In this document: positions 36,469 through 45,869 of the stretch, piece after piece
Layout: each line of letters opens with the position of its first letter
Numbering within the stretch: position 1 is the first letter of the stretch
Program-made: the position numbers and the translations under genes
Notes under the pieces: model-generated
Databases searched by the model: none
What the model was told of the DNA's origin: nothing
What the model saw: only the letters and a program-made list of their open reading frames with translations
Assembly: GCF_022815725.1 (NCBI RefSeq)
Contig: NZ_JALGRF010000003.1
Span: 1 to 64,000 of the forward strand
Source: Streptomyces sp. APSN-46.1
GTDB lineage: Bacteria; Actinomycetota; Actinomycetes; Streptomycetales; Streptomycetaceae
Direction of reading: 5' to 3'
DNA length: 64,000 bases

Positions 36469-38210
36469 GATGACTGCTCCTGGCTCAGGGGGTGCCGTAC
36501 GGACGGAAGGTCCGCGGTGTCGGTGGGGGTGACGACCAGGGCCCGCCGCTCGGTGGCGGACAGCCGGACGACGAGGTGGCGGCGCCAGTGGGCGTCGTCC
36601 CGGTCGGGGTGGTCCTCACGCCAGTGGCAGCCGCGGGTCTCCGCGCGCCGCTGGGCGGCGGCGACCAGGACCCGGGCCACGCACAACAGGTTCGTGGCTT
36701 CCCAGGTCTCGGTGCCGGGCACGGCGGTCTTGCCCTGGGACTCCAGCTCCGTCAGGGCCGTCGTGTAGAGGCCTTCGAGGGCCTCGGCCGCCGTACCCAG
36801 GGACTCGGCGGAGCGGAGCACGCCCGCGCCGTCCGTCATGATGCGCTGGATCTCGTACCGCGCCTCGGCGGGCTGGAGCGGGCCGGTGGCGGGCACCGGA
36901 ATGCCCGGGCCGCTGCCGGCGGGCGCGTGGGCGGCGATATCCTCGGCGATGCGCTCGGCGAAGACCAGGCCCTCCAGCAGGGAGTTGGAGGCGAGGCGGT
37001 TCGCGCCGTGCACGCCGGTGCAGGCGACCTCGCCGCACGCGTACAGGCCGGGGACCGTGGTGCGGCCCTGGAGGTCGGTGCGTACGCCGCCGGAGGCGTA
37101 GTGCGCGGCGGGCGCGACCGGGATGGGCTCGGTGACCGGGTCGATGCCGTGGGAGCGGCAGGCGGCGAGGATGGTCGGGAAGCGGTGCTCCCACATCTCG
37201 GCGCCGAAGTGCCGGGCGTCCAGGTACATGTGCTGGGCGCCCTGCTCCTGCATGCGGCGCATGATGCCCTTGGCGACGATGTCGCGCGGGGCCAGCTCGG
37301 CGAGTTCGTGCTGGCCCACCATGAAGCGGACGCCGTCCGCGTCGACGAGGTACGCGCCCTCGCCGCGGACCGCCTCCGACACGAGGGGCTGCTGCCCCTC
37401 GGCGTCCGGGCCGAGGAAGAGCACCGTCGGGTGGAACTGGACGAATTCGAGGTCGGAGACCTCGGCCCCGGCGCGCAGGGCGAGGGCCACGCCGTCGCCG
37501 GTGGACACCGACGGGTTGGTGGTGGCGGAGAAGACCTGGCCCATGCCGCCGGTCGCGAGGATCACGGCGGGCGCGTGGACGGCGCCGACGCCGTCGTGCT
37601 GGCCCTCGCCCATGACGTGCAGGGTGACTCCGGCCGTACGGCCCTCGGCGTCCTGGAGGAGGTCCAGGACTAGGGCGTTCTCGACGGTGCGGATACCGGC
37701 CGCGTGGACGGCCTCGACGAGGGCGCGGGAGATCTCGGCGCCGGTGGCGTCGCCGCCGGCGTGCGCGATCCGGCGGCGGTGGTGGCCGCCTTCCCGGGTC
37801 AGCGCTATCTCGCCGGTCTCGGCGGAGGTGTCGAAGACCGCGCCGGCCTCGATGAGGCGGCGTACGGCGTCCGGGCCCTCGGTGACGAGGAGGCGGACGG
37901 CGGCCTCGTCGCACAGGCCCGCGCCCGCGACGAGCGTGTCGTCGAGGTGCTGCTCCGGGGTGTCGCCCTCGCCGAGGGCCGCGGCGATGCCGCCCTGGGC
38001 CCAGCGGGTGGAGCCGTCGTCGAGCCTGGCTTTGGTGACCACGACGGTACGGCGGCCGGCGGCGGCGCAGCGCAGGGCGGCGGTCAGGCCCGCGACGCCC
38101 GAGCCGACGACCACGACGTCGGCCTCGACGGCCCAGCCGGGGGCAGGGGCGTGCAGCCGTATGCCGGTGCCGGGGGTGCCTGTGCCGGCGGCGGTGCCTG
38201 GGGTGCTCAC
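36465..38210 (-). CDS. nadB: L-aspartate oxidase
   Basis: FAD enzyme that oxidises L-aspartate to iminoaspartate, the first step of de novo NAD synthesis. The FAD-binding [20 protein letters not shown] is near the N-terminus; [34 protein letters not shown] and [20 protein letters not shown] are typical. The GTG start at 38210 overlaps the panC stop (GTGA 38207-38210) and gives 581 residues; a much longer open frame upstream is a chance reading through panC. No nadA (quinolinate synthase) gene is in the window. Confidence 0.96.
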   Translation of the reverse strand: MSTPGTAAGTGTPGTGIRLHAPAPGWAVEADVVVVGSGVAGLTAALRCAAAGRRTVVVTKARLDDGSTRWAQGGIAAALGEGDTPEQHLDDTLVAGAGLCDEAAVRLLVTEGPDAVRRLIEAGAVFDTSAETGEIALTREGGHHRRRIAHAGGDATGAEISRALVEAVHAAGIRTVENALVLDLLQDAEGRTAGVTLHVMGEGQHDGVGAVHAPAVILATGGMGQVFSATTNPSVSTGDGVALALRAGAEVSDLEFVQFHPTVLFLGPDAEGQQPLVSEAVRGEGAYLVDADGVRFMVGQHELAELAPRDIVAKGIMRRMQEQGAQHMYLDARHFGAEMWEHRFPTILAACRSHGIDPVTEPIPVAPAAHYASGGVRTDLQGRTTVPGLYACGEVACTGVHGANRLASNSLLEGLVFAERIAEDIAAHAPAGSGPGIPVPATGPLQPAEARYEIQRIMTDGAGVLRSAESLGTAAEALEGLYTTALTELESQGKTAVPGTETWEATNLLCVARVLVAAAQRRAETRGCHWREDHPDRDDAHWRRHLVVRLSATERRALVVTPTDTADLPSVRHPLSQEQSS

Positions 38211-39217
38211 GGGTGTGCTCCGAACTCCAATGGGATGTTGTCGATCAGCCGGGTCGTGCCGACCTTCGCGGCGACGGCCAGCACGGCCTGCCCGGTGAAG
38301 TCGGGGCCGGCGTCGGTGAAGTCTCGCGGGTCGACCAGGGCGAGGTAGTCCAGTTCGAGGGGCGGATCGTAGCGGCTCGCCTCCTCCAGGACGTGCCGCG
38401 CGGCGGCCCGTACGGCGTCCGGCAGGCCGGCGCCGGGCAGTCCGGCGCCCGCGGCCGAGACGGCGTGCGCGTCGGCGGAGGCGCGGATCTCGCCGAGCCG
38501 GGCCAGGGCGGTGGCCCGCTCGTCGCTCGACGGGTCGGCCTCGGCGCGGGCGACCAGGGCGGCCTGGGCGGCGAGGCGGTCCTGGCCGGCGAACAGGGCG
38601 CGGGACAGGGCGAGGGCCGTGCGGCGCTCCGTGGTGGACAGGTAGCGGTTGCGGGAGGACAGCGCGAGACCGTCCTCCTCGCGGACGGTCGGTACGCCGA
38701 CCACCTCGACGGGGAAGTTCAGGTCGGTCACCATCCGCCGGATCAGGGCCAGTTGCTGCGCGTCCTTCTGGCCGAAGAGGGCCAGATCGGGGCTGGTGAG
38801 GTGGAGCAGCTTGGCGACGACGGTGAGCATGCCGTCGAAGTGGCCCGGGCGGGTGGCGCCTTCGAGGCGCTGGCCCATGGGGCCGGCGCTGATCCGCACC
38901 TGCGGGTCGCCGCCGGGGTAGACCTCGTCGACGGCCGGGGCGAACACGGCGTCGGCGCCGGCCTCTTGGGCGATGCGGAGGTCGGCGTCGAGGGTGCGGG
39001 GGTAGCGGTCGAGGTCCTCGTTGGCCCCGAACTGGAGGGGGTTGACGAACACGGTGACCACGACCTGGCCCTCGGGGCCGACGAGCTCGCGGGCGGAGCG
39101 GATGAGGGCGGCGTGGCCCTCGTGGAGGGCGCCCATGGTCATGACGACGGCGCGGCGGCCGGTGCGGGGGAGCTTGCGGAGCTCCCCGGCGGTGTTGAGC
39201 AGCAGCTCGGCGGTCAT
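38207..39217 (-). CDS. panC: Pantothenate synthetase
   Basis: Joins pantoate and beta-alanine with ATP. The 336-residue protein has the class I nucleotidyl-transferase motifs [20 protein letters not shown] (HIGH-like) and [19 protein letters not shown], with [17 protein letters not shown] and [19 protein letters not shown] in between. An Ala- and Gly-rich insertion of about 40 residues ([18 protein letters not shown]) lengthens it compared with the E. coli enzyme. Its ATG overlaps the upstream DUF2520 gene by four bases. Confidence 0.95.
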   Translation of the reverse strand: MTAELLLNTAGELRKLPRTGRRAVVMTMGALHEGHAALIRSARELVGPEGQVVVTVFVNPLQFGANEDLDRYPRTLDADLRIAQEAGADAVFAPAVDEVYPGGDPQVRISAGPMGQRLEGATRPGHFDGMLTVVAKLLHLTSPDLALFGQKDAQQLALIRRMVTDLNFPVEVVGVPTVREEDGLALSSRNRYLSTTERRTALALSRALFAGQDRLAAQAALVARAEADPSSDERATALARLGEIRASADAHAVSAAGAGLPGAGLPDAVRAAARHVLEEASRYDPPLELDYLALVDPRDFTDAGPDFTGQAVLAVAAKVGTTRLIDNIPLEFGAHP

Positions 39218-40122
39218 CGGTCGTTGCTCCCTTCGGCGCCCGCGAGGACGCCGAGCAGGTCCTCGGCGAGTTCGGGCTTGAGCAGGCCGCTCGCCAGGGC
39301 GCGGTCGGCGGTGGCGCGGGCCATGGCCAGGTAGCCGGCGACGGCGCCGGGGGCGTGCCTGCGCAGCTCCGAGACGTGCGCGGCGACCGTACCGGCGTCA
39401 CCGCGGGCCACGGGGCCGGTGAGGGCGGCATCACCCGAGCGCAGGGCGTTGTCCAGGGCCGCGCCGAGCAGCGGGCCGAGCATCCGGTCGGGGCGCTCGA
39501 CACCGGCCGTGCGCAGCAGCTCCATGGCCTGGGCGACCAGGGTGACCAGGTGGTTCGCGCCGAGGGCCAGGGCCGCGTGGTAGAGCGGACGGTTCTCCTC
39601 CGCGATCCACTCGGGCTCCCCGCCCATCTCGATGACCAGGGCCTCGGCGGCCAGCCGCAGCTCCTCGGGGGCGGTCACGCCGAAGGAGCAGCCGGCCAGG
39701 CGCTGGACGTCGACCATGGTCCCGGTGAAGGTCATCGCGGGGTGCAGGGCCAGCGGGAGCGCGCCCGCGCGGCGGGCGGGGTCCAGCACGGAGGTCCCGT
39801 AGCGCCCGGAGGTGTGGACGAGGAGCTGTCCCGGCCGGATCGCGCCGGTCTCGGCGAGGCCCTCGACGAGGGCGGGCAGCGCGTCGTCGGGGACGGTGAG
39901 GAGGACGAGGTCCGCGTACTCCAGGACCTGCGCGGGCGGTACGAGGGGCACGTCGGGCAGCAGTTCCGCGGCGCGCCGCCGGGACGCGTCGGAGACGCCG
40001 GACACGGCGATGGGCCGGTGCCCGGCCTGCTGGAGCGCGCAGGCCAGCGCGGGGCCGACACGGCCGGCCCCGACCACGCCGACGGTGAGCCGGGCAGGTC
40101 GCGGTTGCTGGGATGAGTTCAC
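39214..40122 (-). CDS. DUF2520 Rossmann-fold oxidoreductase, candidate ketopantoate reductase
   Basis: A 302-residue protein from a GTG start. The NAD(P)-binding motif is [20 protein letters not shown], followed by [20 protein letters not shown]. The central [20 protein letters not shown] and [14 protein letters not shown] are the DUF2520 signature, and [20 protein letters not shown] begins the helical C-domain. The fold resembles ProC/ApbA enzymes. In some bacteria a DUF2520-type enzyme (PanG) replaces PanE as ketopantoate reductase. Coupling to panC makes that plausible here but unproven. Confidence 0.85.
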   Translation of the reverse strand: MNSSQQPRPARLTVGVVGAGRVGPALACALQQAGHRPIAVSGVSDASRRRAAELLPDVPLVPPAQVLEYADLVLLTVPDDALPALVEGLAETGAIRPGQLLVHTSGRYGTSVLDPARRAGALPLALHPAMTFTGTMVDVQRLAGCSFGVTAPEELRLAAEALVIEMGGEPEWIAEENRPLYHAALALGANHLVTLVAQAMELLRTAGVERPDRMLGPLLGAALDNALRSGDAALTGPVARGDAGTVAAHVSELRRHAPGAVAGYLAMARATADRALASGLLKPELAEDLLGVLAGAEGSNDR

Positions 40123-40219
40123 GCGGGGAGTGCCTTCCGTTCCAGTCCGCGGGGGGTACCGGACGATACGCCGCCATGCTAGCTCCTGGCGTGTCGGCCG
40201 GTCCGCGATGATCGGGGGC

Positions 40220-41371
40220 ATGACGGATGACCTGGAGCGGAAGAAGCGGCTGGTGGCGGCGTGGCGCGGGGCCGACCGGGTGTTGACCCGGAGCCTGCTG
40301 GAGCCGACGGTGGGGGAACTGCTGGCGGCTCTGACGGTCGCCGCGGCCGACGCCGGTGCCGGTGCTGGTGCCGGTGCTGGTGCCGACGAGCCGGCCGATG
40401 TGTACGGGGACGGGGTCGTGGCCCGGCTGGAGCGGCGGGTGGCGGAGCTGCTGGGAATGGAGGACGCGGCGTTCTTCCCGTCCGGGACGATGGCCCAGCA
40501 GATCGCGCTGCGGTGCTGGGCGGGGCGGACGGGGAACCCGGTCGTGGCGCTGCACCCGATGAGCCACCCGGAGCGGTGGGAGGGCGGCGCGGTGTCGCTG
40601 GTCTCCGGCCTGCGCACGGTGCACGTGACGGACGAGCCGCGGCAGCCCACGGCGGCGGAGGTCCGGGAGGTCCCGGAACCCTTCGGGGCGCTGATGCTGG
40701 AGCTGCCGCTGCGGGACGCGGGGTTCCTCCTGCCGTCGTGGGAGGAGCTGGAGGACGTGGTCGCCGCCGGGCGGGAACGGGACGCGGTGATCCACTTCGA
40801 CGGGGCCCGGCTGTGGGAGTCCACGGTCCACTTCGGCCGTCCCCTGCCGGAGATCGCGGGGCTGGCGGATTCGGTCTACGTCTCGCTGTACAAGTCGCTG
40901 GGCGGCATCAGCGGGGCGTGCCTGGCGGGCTCGTCCTCGCTGATCTCGGAGGCGAGGGTCTGGCGGCACCGGTACGGGGGCCAGGTCTTCCGGCAGTTCC
41001 CGCAGGCGCTGTCCGGGCTGGCCGGGCTGGAGCGGGAGCTGCCGCGCCTGCCGTCGTACGTGGTCCAGGCGCGCATGGTCGCGGAGGCGCTGGGCTCCGC
41101 GTTCGCCTCGGCCGGGGCCCCGTGGTTCCGGATCAACCCGGAGGTGCCGCACACGCACCAGTTCCAGGTGTGGCTGCCGTACGAGGCGGACCGCCTGACG
41201 GACGCGGGACTGCGCCAGGCGGAGGAGACGGGCACGGTCCTCTTCCGCCGCTGGCACCCCGAGGGCCCCGCCGGCCTGGCGATGACGGAACTGGAGATCA
41301 CGACCCCGGGCCTGTCATGGACCCCGGAGGACGTCACCTCGGCGGCCGCGGACTTCCTGTCCCGTCTGTAG
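40220..41371 (+). CDS. PLP-dependent threonine aldolase-like enzyme
   Basis: A 383-residue fold-type I protein of the threonine aldolase/beta-eliminating lyase family. Landmarks are AAFFPSGTMAQQIALRCWAG, the region IHFDGARLWES with the Asp that contacts the PLP nitrogen, and the Schiff-base Lys in VYVSLYKSLGGISGACLAGS. Family members cleave L-threonine or related beta-hydroxy amino acids to glycine and an aldehyde. A short alanine-glycine repeat (DAGAGAGAGAGAD) interrupts the N-terminal part. The ATG at 40220 is used; an ATG at 40208 adds four residues. Confidence 0.88.
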   Translation: MTDDLERKKRLVAAWRGADRVLTRSLLEPTVGELLAALTVAAADAGAGAGAGAGADEPADVYGDGVVARLERRVAELLGMEDAAFFPSGTMAQQIALRCWAGRTGNPVVALHPMSHPERWEGGAVSLVSGLRTVHVTDEPRQPTAAEVREVPEPFGALMLELPLRDAGFLLPSWEELEDVVAAGRERDAVIHFDGARLWESTVHFGRPLPEIAGLADSVYVSLYKSLGGISGACLAGSSSLISEARVWRHRYGGQVFRQFPQALSGLAGLERELPRLPSYVVQARMVAEALGSAFASAGAPWFRINPEVPHTHQFQVWLPYEADRLTDAGLRQAEETGTVLFRRWHPEGPAGLAMTELEITTPGLSWTPEDVTSAAADFLSRL

Positions 41372-41400
41372 CCCTCGCGGGGCGGAACGAGACGGGGCCA

Positions 41401-41487
41401 CGCCCCCGGCGGGGCCGGACAGGCACGCCCCGGCGGGGCCGGACAGGCACGCCCCGGCGGGGCCGGACAGGCACGCCCCGGCGGGGC
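41401..41487. repeat. 24-bp tandem repeat, about 3.5 copies
   Basis: GCCCCGGCGGGGCCGGACAG followed by GCAC repeats at 41427-41450 and 41451-41474, with a near copy before and a partial copy after. Each unit contains CCCCGGCGGGG, an imperfect palindrome. It lies just after the threonine-aldolase-like gene and could form stacked hairpins in RNA. The remainder of the 480-bp spacer (41372-41851) holds the palindromic pair at 41526-41684 and no gene. Confidence 0.85.
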
Positions 41488-41525
41488 AAACCCGGCTCCG
41501 CCGGGCACCGGGCTCCGCCCGGACC

Positions 41526-41684
41526 CGCGCCTCAAACGCCGGCGAGGCTGGAGTTGCCCGGCGGGGCTGGAATGACCGCCGAGCCCCGCCCCGCGCGGCC
41601 AGCGCAGCGACCACACGCGGCCGTCCCTCCGGCGCCAGCCGGCCGGCGGGGCCCACATCCAGCCTCGCCGGCGTTTGAGGCGCG
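41526..41684. repeat. Widely spaced inverted pair of the dispersed 25-bp element
   Basis: The arm at 41526-41550 (CGCGCCTCAAACGCCGGCGA then GGCTG) and its inverse at 41660-41684 are identical to the arms at 11566-11622. Here the loop is 109 bp instead of 7, as if sequence was inserted between the arms. A diverged piece CCCGGCGGGGCTGG lies inside the loop. Confidence 0.85.
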
Positions 41685-41851
41685 GGGTCTGGGGCGGAGC
41701 CCCAGGGGGCCCGGCCCGAACCCCGCCCCGCGCGGCCGGCGCAGCGGCTCTGGGGCAGCCGGCCCAGCCACCCGTCCCGCGCGGCCAGTGCAGCGGCCGG
41801 ACGGCGTACTCCCCCGTTCCGCCCGGCCGGCGCACCCCACAGAATGGGGCG

Positions 41852-42976
41852 ATGAGCGTCACCATCGACATCGCCGGGCTTCCCGCGGAGCGCATCCGCT
41901 TCGCGCCCTCTCCGCTCTCGGAGCTCTGCATGACGCTGCACGCGCTCTCGCAGCCCGCCCATCACCCCGGGCTCGCCTCCTGGACCTCCGCCACCGCCGC
42001 CGGGCTCGACACCAGCCTCGCGGACCGGCTGCTGGAGGCGGACTTCATGTGGCGGAGTTCCTTCTCGGACATCTTCATGGCCTTCGCAGGCGTCCCCGGA
42101 GGGTCCGGGCTGCCCGCCGGGACGCTGGCCGAGGAACTCGACGTACTCGACCGGATGGACGACGAGCGGTTCGTGATGGCCGCCCTGGAGCACTGCCGGC
42201 TCGCGCTCTACAACGAGGGCGGCGGGCCCTCCCCGCTCGTCAGCCCGGCCGCCCGCACCAAGGCGCTGGAGACGGCCGCCGCCCGCGGCCCCCTCCAGCT
42301 CGAATTCTCGCTGCGGCTGCTGGACGACACCGCCGCCGTACGGGTCTGGCTGCGGCGGCTCCTGGAGGAGTGCGACGAGGCCTTCTTCGGCGAGACCTGG
42401 AAGCGGATCGGGCCCCAGCAGGCCGCCGACGCCCGGCACAAGACCGAGGTGCTGCGCCGCAAGGGGCTGCCCGCCGCGCTGAAGGAGGTCTCCTCGGCGT
42501 TGAGCGTGGACGAGGCCCGGACCCTGATCACCGTCGACAAGATGGTCAACGGCTCCGCCACCGCCACCGATCCCCGGATCGGGGAGGGGCTGGTCTTCGT
42601 TCCGACCCATTTCGGCTGGCCGCACCTGCTCGTGCTGCACGCCCCCGGCTGGCGGCCGGTGGTCCACTATCCGCTCAACTCACCCGAACTGGCTCCCGAT
42701 TCCGCCTCGGTGGACACCCTCGTGCGCCGCATGGAGGCCCTGGCCCATCCGATGCGGATGATGCTGTGCCGGAGCCTGGCCCGCGCCCCGTACACCACCA
42801 GCGAACTCGCCACGGTGCACGGCATATCCGCGCCGGAGGTGTCCCGGCACCTGGCCGCGCTGAAGAAGGCCGGGCTGCTGCGCACGTGGCGTCAGGGGCG
42901 TTATGTCCACCATCAGTTGGATCTGACCCTGGTTGCGCGGATCGGCTCGGATTTCATAGAGGGCATCCTCCGCTAG
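41852..42976 (+). CDS. ArsR-type regulator with large N-terminal domain (DUF5937-like)
   Basis: A 374-residue protein. About 270 N-terminal residues (from MSVTIDIAGLPAERIRFAPS) form a helical domain of the DUF5937 kind, including LAEELDVLDRMDDERFVMAA and FFGETWKRIGPQQAADARHK. The C-terminal 85 residues hold an ArsR-like winged helix: MEALAHPMRMMLCRSLARAP, YTTSELATVHGISAPEVSRH and LAALKKAGLLRTWRQGRYVH. No metal-binding cysteines are in the helix region, so a small organic ligand or protein partner is more likely than a metal. It precedes the aminopeptidase gene by 189 bp. Confidence 0.85.
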   Translation: MSVTIDIAGLPAERIRFAPSPLSELCMTLHALSQPAHHPGLASWTSATAAGLDTSLADRLLEADFMWRSSFSDIFMAFAGVPGGSGLPAGTLAEELDVLDRMDDERFVMAALEHCRLALYNEGGGPSPLVSPAARTKALETAAARGPLQLEFSLRLLDDTAAVRVWLRRLLEECDEAFFGETWKRIGPQQAADARHKTEVLRRKGLPAALKEVSSALSVDEARTLITVDKMVNGSATATDPRIGEGLVFVPTHFGWPHLLVLHAPGWRPVVHYPLNSPELAPDSASVDTLVRRMEALAHPMRMMLCRSLARAPYTTSELATVHGISAPEVSRHLAALKKAGLLRTWRQGRYVHHQLDLTLVARIGSDFIEGILR

Positions 42977-42998
42977 GGGGACTTGGCCTGTTTCAGGC

Positions 42999-43059
42999 GG
43001 CCAGAGTCACCGATATACGGAATTCATAAACCGGAATCGGTGAAAACTCTGGCCAGAGT
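42999..43059. promoter_or_regulatory. Operator-like palindrome and spaced inverted repeat
   Basis: ACTCTGGCCAGAGT (43046-43059) is a perfect 14-bp palindrome. Its half GGCCAGAGT recurs at 42999-43007 and extends into CACCGAT, which is inverse to ATCGGTG at 43036-43042. The result is a 16-bp arm pair with a 3-bp bulge on one side. It lies just after the ArsR-type gene and about 110 bp before the aminopeptidase start. Regulation of the latter is inferred. Confidence 0.6.
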
Positions 43060-43165
43060 GGCGACTTGCTGTTTAACGTGCGTCCACCACTCCCCCACGC
43101 AGTGCGCACTCTCCTTCCGCATGCCCGTATGCCCGTATGCCTGCAACTGCCGTGAAAGGACCTCC

Positions 43166-44719
43166 ATGCCCTCACGCCGTATAGCCGCAGCGACCGCCGC
43201 CCTGGCGACCGTGGCCCTCGTATCCCCGCTGCTGCTCGCCGGTCCCGCCGGTGCCACCAGCCCGCAGAGTGACGCCGCCCGGGGCGACGCCCTGGCGAGG
43301 AAGCTGGTCAAGGAGGCGACCGGCAAGGGCGCCTACAACCACCTGAAGGTCTTCCAGTCCATCGCGGACTACAACAACGGCACCCGCGTGGCCGGTTCGA
43401 AGGGCCACGCGCAGTCCGCGCAGTACGTCGAGGCCGTGATGAAGGCGGCCGGCTACAAGGTCACGAAGAACGAGTTCGAGTTCGTCTACGTGGAGACGAT
43501 CTCCGAGAAGCTCACGGTGAACGGCTCGGCCGGGCGCGATGTCCCGATCGAGCTGATGACGTACACCGCGAGCGGCCCGCAGGACGGTGTGACGGCGCAG
43601 GTCGCGGTCGCCCCGGTCGACGCCGACGGTACGAACGGCTGCGAGCCCGGCGACTTCGCGGCCGGCACCTTCACCGGCAAGATCGCGCTGGTCAAGCGCG
43701 GCGGCTGCACCTTCGCCGCGAAGCAGCAGAACGCGGCGGCGGCCGGCGCCGTCGGCGCGATCATCTACAACAACACCGCGGGCCCCCTGAACGGCACCCT
43801 CGGCGACCCGGCCGCGGGCAAGGTCCCGACCGGCGGCATCACCCAGGAGGCGGGCGAGAAGCTCACCGCCGAGGCCGCGGCCGGCCCGGTCGAGGTCACC
43901 CTGGACATCCGCGAGCTGCGCGAGAACCGCACGTCGTACAACGTGATCGCGGAGACCCGGGGCGGCGACGAGAACAACACCGTCTTCCTCGGCGCGCACC
44001 TCGACTCGGTCGCGGCGGGCCCGGGCATCAACGACAACGGCTCCGGTTCGGCCGGCATCCTCCAGGTCGCGCAGCGCCTCGCGAGCAGCCAGTCGAAGAT
44101 CAACAACAAGGTCAAGTTCGCCTGGTGGTCGGCGGAGGAGTTCGGCCTGCTCGGCTCGGAGGCGTACGTCGCCGGGCTGACGGACGCCCAGAAGAAGCAG
44201 ATCAAGCTGTACCTGAACTTCGACATGATCGCCTCGCCGAACTCCGCGTACTTCGTGTACGACGGCGACAACTCGGACGGTGTCGGCGCCGGCCCCGGTC
44301 CGGAGGGCTCGGCGCAGCTGGAGAAGGGGATCAACTCCTTCCTCGACTCCAAGAACGTCCCGCACGAGGGCACGGACTTCACGGGCCGCTCGGACTACGG
44401 CCCGTTCATCGAGGTCGGCATCCCGTCGGGCGGTACGTTCACGGGCGCCGAGGGCATCAAGACGCCGGAGCAGGCTGCGAAGTTTGGCGGTCAGGCGGGT
44501 GTCGCCTACGACGTGAACTACCACGCCAAGGGTGACGACATCACCAACATCGACCAGAAGGCGCTCGACATCAACGTCGACGTCATCGCGGACGCGGTCG
44601 GCCACTACGCGTTCGACCTGGCTCCGCTGTCGCAGCCGGTCGTCTCCGAGCCGACCGACGGCGACGCGGGCAGCGGCGGCGGCCTGCACGACGGCCACGG
44701 CCACGAGGTCACCGAGTAA
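43166..44719 (+). CDS. Secreted M28 aminopeptidase with PA domain
   Basis: A 517-residue exported zinc aminopeptidase of the Streptomyces aminopeptidase S type. The ATG has AAAGGA five to six bases ahead and opens a signal peptide (MPSRRIAAATAALATVALVS up to PAGA-TS). A protease-associated domain (CEPGDFAAGTFTGKIALVKR) is inserted near 150-230. The two-zinc site reads GAHLDSVAAGPGINDNGSGS (His and bridging Asp), WWSAEEFGLLGSEA (Glu pair), LNFDMIAS (Asp) and VNYHAKGDD (His). A His- and Gly-rich tail follows. It releases N-terminal residues from peptides outside the cell. A palindrome upstream suggests regulation. Confidence 0.93.
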   Translation: MPSRRIAAATAALATVALVSPLLLAGPAGATSPQSDAARGDALARKLVKEATGKGAYNHLKVFQSIADYNNGTRVAGSKGHAQSAQYVEAVMKAAGYKVTKNEFEFVYVETISEKLTVNGSAGRDVPIELMTYTASGPQDGVTAQVAVAPVDADGTNGCEPGDFAAGTFTGKIALVKRGGCTFAAKQQNAAAAGAVGAIIYNNTAGPLNGTLGDPAAGKVPTGGITQEAGEKLTAEAAAGPVEVTLDIRELRENRTSYNVIAETRGGDENNTVFLGAHLDSVAAGPGINDNGSGSAGILQVAQRLASSQSKINNKVKFAWWSAEEFGLLGSEAYVAGLTDAQKKQIKLYLNFDMIASPNSAYFVYDGDNSDGVGAGPGPEGSAQLEKGINSFLDSKNVPHEGTDFTGRSDYGPFIEVGIPSGGTFTGAEGIKTPEQAAKFGGQAGVAYDVNYHAKGDDITNIDQKALDINVDVIADAVGHYAFDLAPLSQPVVSEPTDGDAGSGGGLHDGHGHEVTE

Positions 44720-44749
44720 CCGAGTAACCGAGTAACCGAGTAACCGAGT
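44711..44749 (+). repeat. 8-bp tandem repeat over the aminopeptidase stop
   Basis: ACCGAGTA repeats almost five times from 44711, so every unit contains a TAA in one reading frame. It looks like recent slippage duplication of the end of the gene. Confidence 0.85.
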
Positions 44750-44757
44750 CATGCTGG

Positions 44758-44787
44758 GGGCCGGTATCCCGTCGGGGATGCCGGCCC
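44758..44787. terminator. Bidirectional hairpin terminator
   Basis: GGGCCGG (44758-44764) pairs with CCGGCCC (44781-44787), with TATCCC/GGGATG-like pairing inside. It lies between the convergent aminopeptidase gene and the gene ending at 44788. Confidence 0.75.
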
Positions 44788-45849
44788 TTAGCTCTTCGAC
44801 CAGCTCTTCGACCAGACTGCGGTGACGGACGCGATCGCGTCGGCGGTCGCCGCCATCCGGCGGGGGCTGGCGCGGACGCTCCGGCTGAGCTCCAGGTGCA
44901 GGAAGCGCGTCTCGCGCGCGGCGGCCAGCCGGCCCTGCTCGTTGGTCCGGCCCGACAGCTTGCAGTGGGTGGCCCACGCCCGGCACGCCGTGACGCCCTT
45001 GCCGCGCAGCACCCCGGCGAGACGCACGCCGTCCTCGACGGCCGCGTCCCCGGCGCCCGTGGAGACGACGGCGTCGGTACCGGGGGCGGAGTCGTCGGCG
45101 AAGCCGTGGAGCTGGATTCCCGGCAGGCCCCGGCGGGTCAGTTCGGCGATGACGGCGTGGAACACCGAGTCGGTGCGGTGCGCCATGTCGGCCACGTCGC
45201 CCTCGCCCTCGGCCTCGCCCCCGCCCCCGGCCGCTTCGTCGGCCGCGTCCTCCGCGGCGCCGTCGGCCGCGTCGTCGCCGGACTTGCCCGCCGTACGGTG
45301 GGCCCCCGCCAGCACCATGACGCCGCCCGGGGCCGCGCGCAGCACCTTGACGCCCAGCCGCTCCGTGTCCCGGTCCGCGACCGGGTGCGGGACCTGGACC
45401 GACCAGCGCGGCCGCTCGCCCAGCTCGACGTAGACCCGCCCCCAGCCCCGGTTGGCGGAGCCGGGCCGGGCCGCCGCGTCGGAGACCTCGGCGAAGCGGC
45501 GGCCGCTGGCCTTGTCGGTGAAGGTGTCGAGGGCGTAGTCCAGCTCGGCCAGCCGGGTGCGCGCCTCCTCGGGATTCCCGTCGAAAAGGGAAGAAACCGC
45601 CTCAACCAAGGCCGCTCTCTCGACCGAGGTGGGGGCGCGATAGCCGCCCGTCATCCCGAATTCCGACGTGAAACGGGTCACCCGCTTCAGGAGATCGACT
45701 TCCTCCGCAATGGGCGGATTGGATGATTCCGATTCCGGCGCCTTTCCGGACGAACCCGTGTAACCAGGGGTGACGTATGCCACCAGCGCCAAGATCGCCC
45801 CGGCGAGTGCCGCAGCAATCGTTACGTTCCTTGTGATTTTCGGACTCAT
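44788..45849 (-). CDS. Exported protein of unknown function, possible zinc-hydrolase fold
   Basis: A 353-residue protein with an N-terminal membrane or signal segment (MSPKITRNVTIAAALAGAIL then ALVAYVTPGYTG). A core of about 110-330 contains WSVQVPHPVADRDTERLGVK, GGVMVLAGAHRTAG, DMAHRTDSVFHAVIAELTRR and LPGIQLHGFADDSAPGTDAV. The order of PHP..D, HR, MAHRTDSVF and QLHGF is reminiscent of zinc hydrolases related to N-formylglutamate amidohydrolase and the poly-gamma-glutamate hydrolase group. An acidic Ala-Asp-Glu insertion separates two of these blocks. It is divergent from the CapA-like gene, only 20 bp away. A role in polymer cleavage is an inference. Confidence 0.65.
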   Translation of the reverse strand: MSPKITRNVTIAAALAGAILALVAYVTPGYTGSSGKAPESESSNPPIAEEVDLLKRVTRFTSEFGMTGGYRAPTSVERAALVEAVSSLFDGNPEEARTRLAELDYALDTFTDKASGRRFAEVSDAAARPGSANRGWGRVYVELGERPRWSVQVPHPVADRDTERLGVKVLRAAPGGVMVLAGAHRTAGKSGDDAADGAAEDAADEAAGGGGEAEGEGDVADMAHRTDSVFHAVIAELTRRGLPGIQLHGFADDSAPGTDAVVSTGAGDAAVEDGVRLAGVLRGKGVTACRAWATHCKLSGRTNEQGRLAAARETRFLHLELSRSVRASPRRMAATADAIASVTAVWSKSWSKS

Positions 45850-45869
45850 CGTTGACTGAAAATAGCCCA

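Noticed and set aside
36465..39503. A single open frame of about 1012 codons across nadB and panC
   Set aside because: Only the nadB part has family motifs. The rest is a read-through of panC in another frame, common in very GC-rich DNA.
41401..41487. Possible CRISPR array
   Set aside because: The units are directly adjacent 24-mers without unique spacers, and no cas gene is present.
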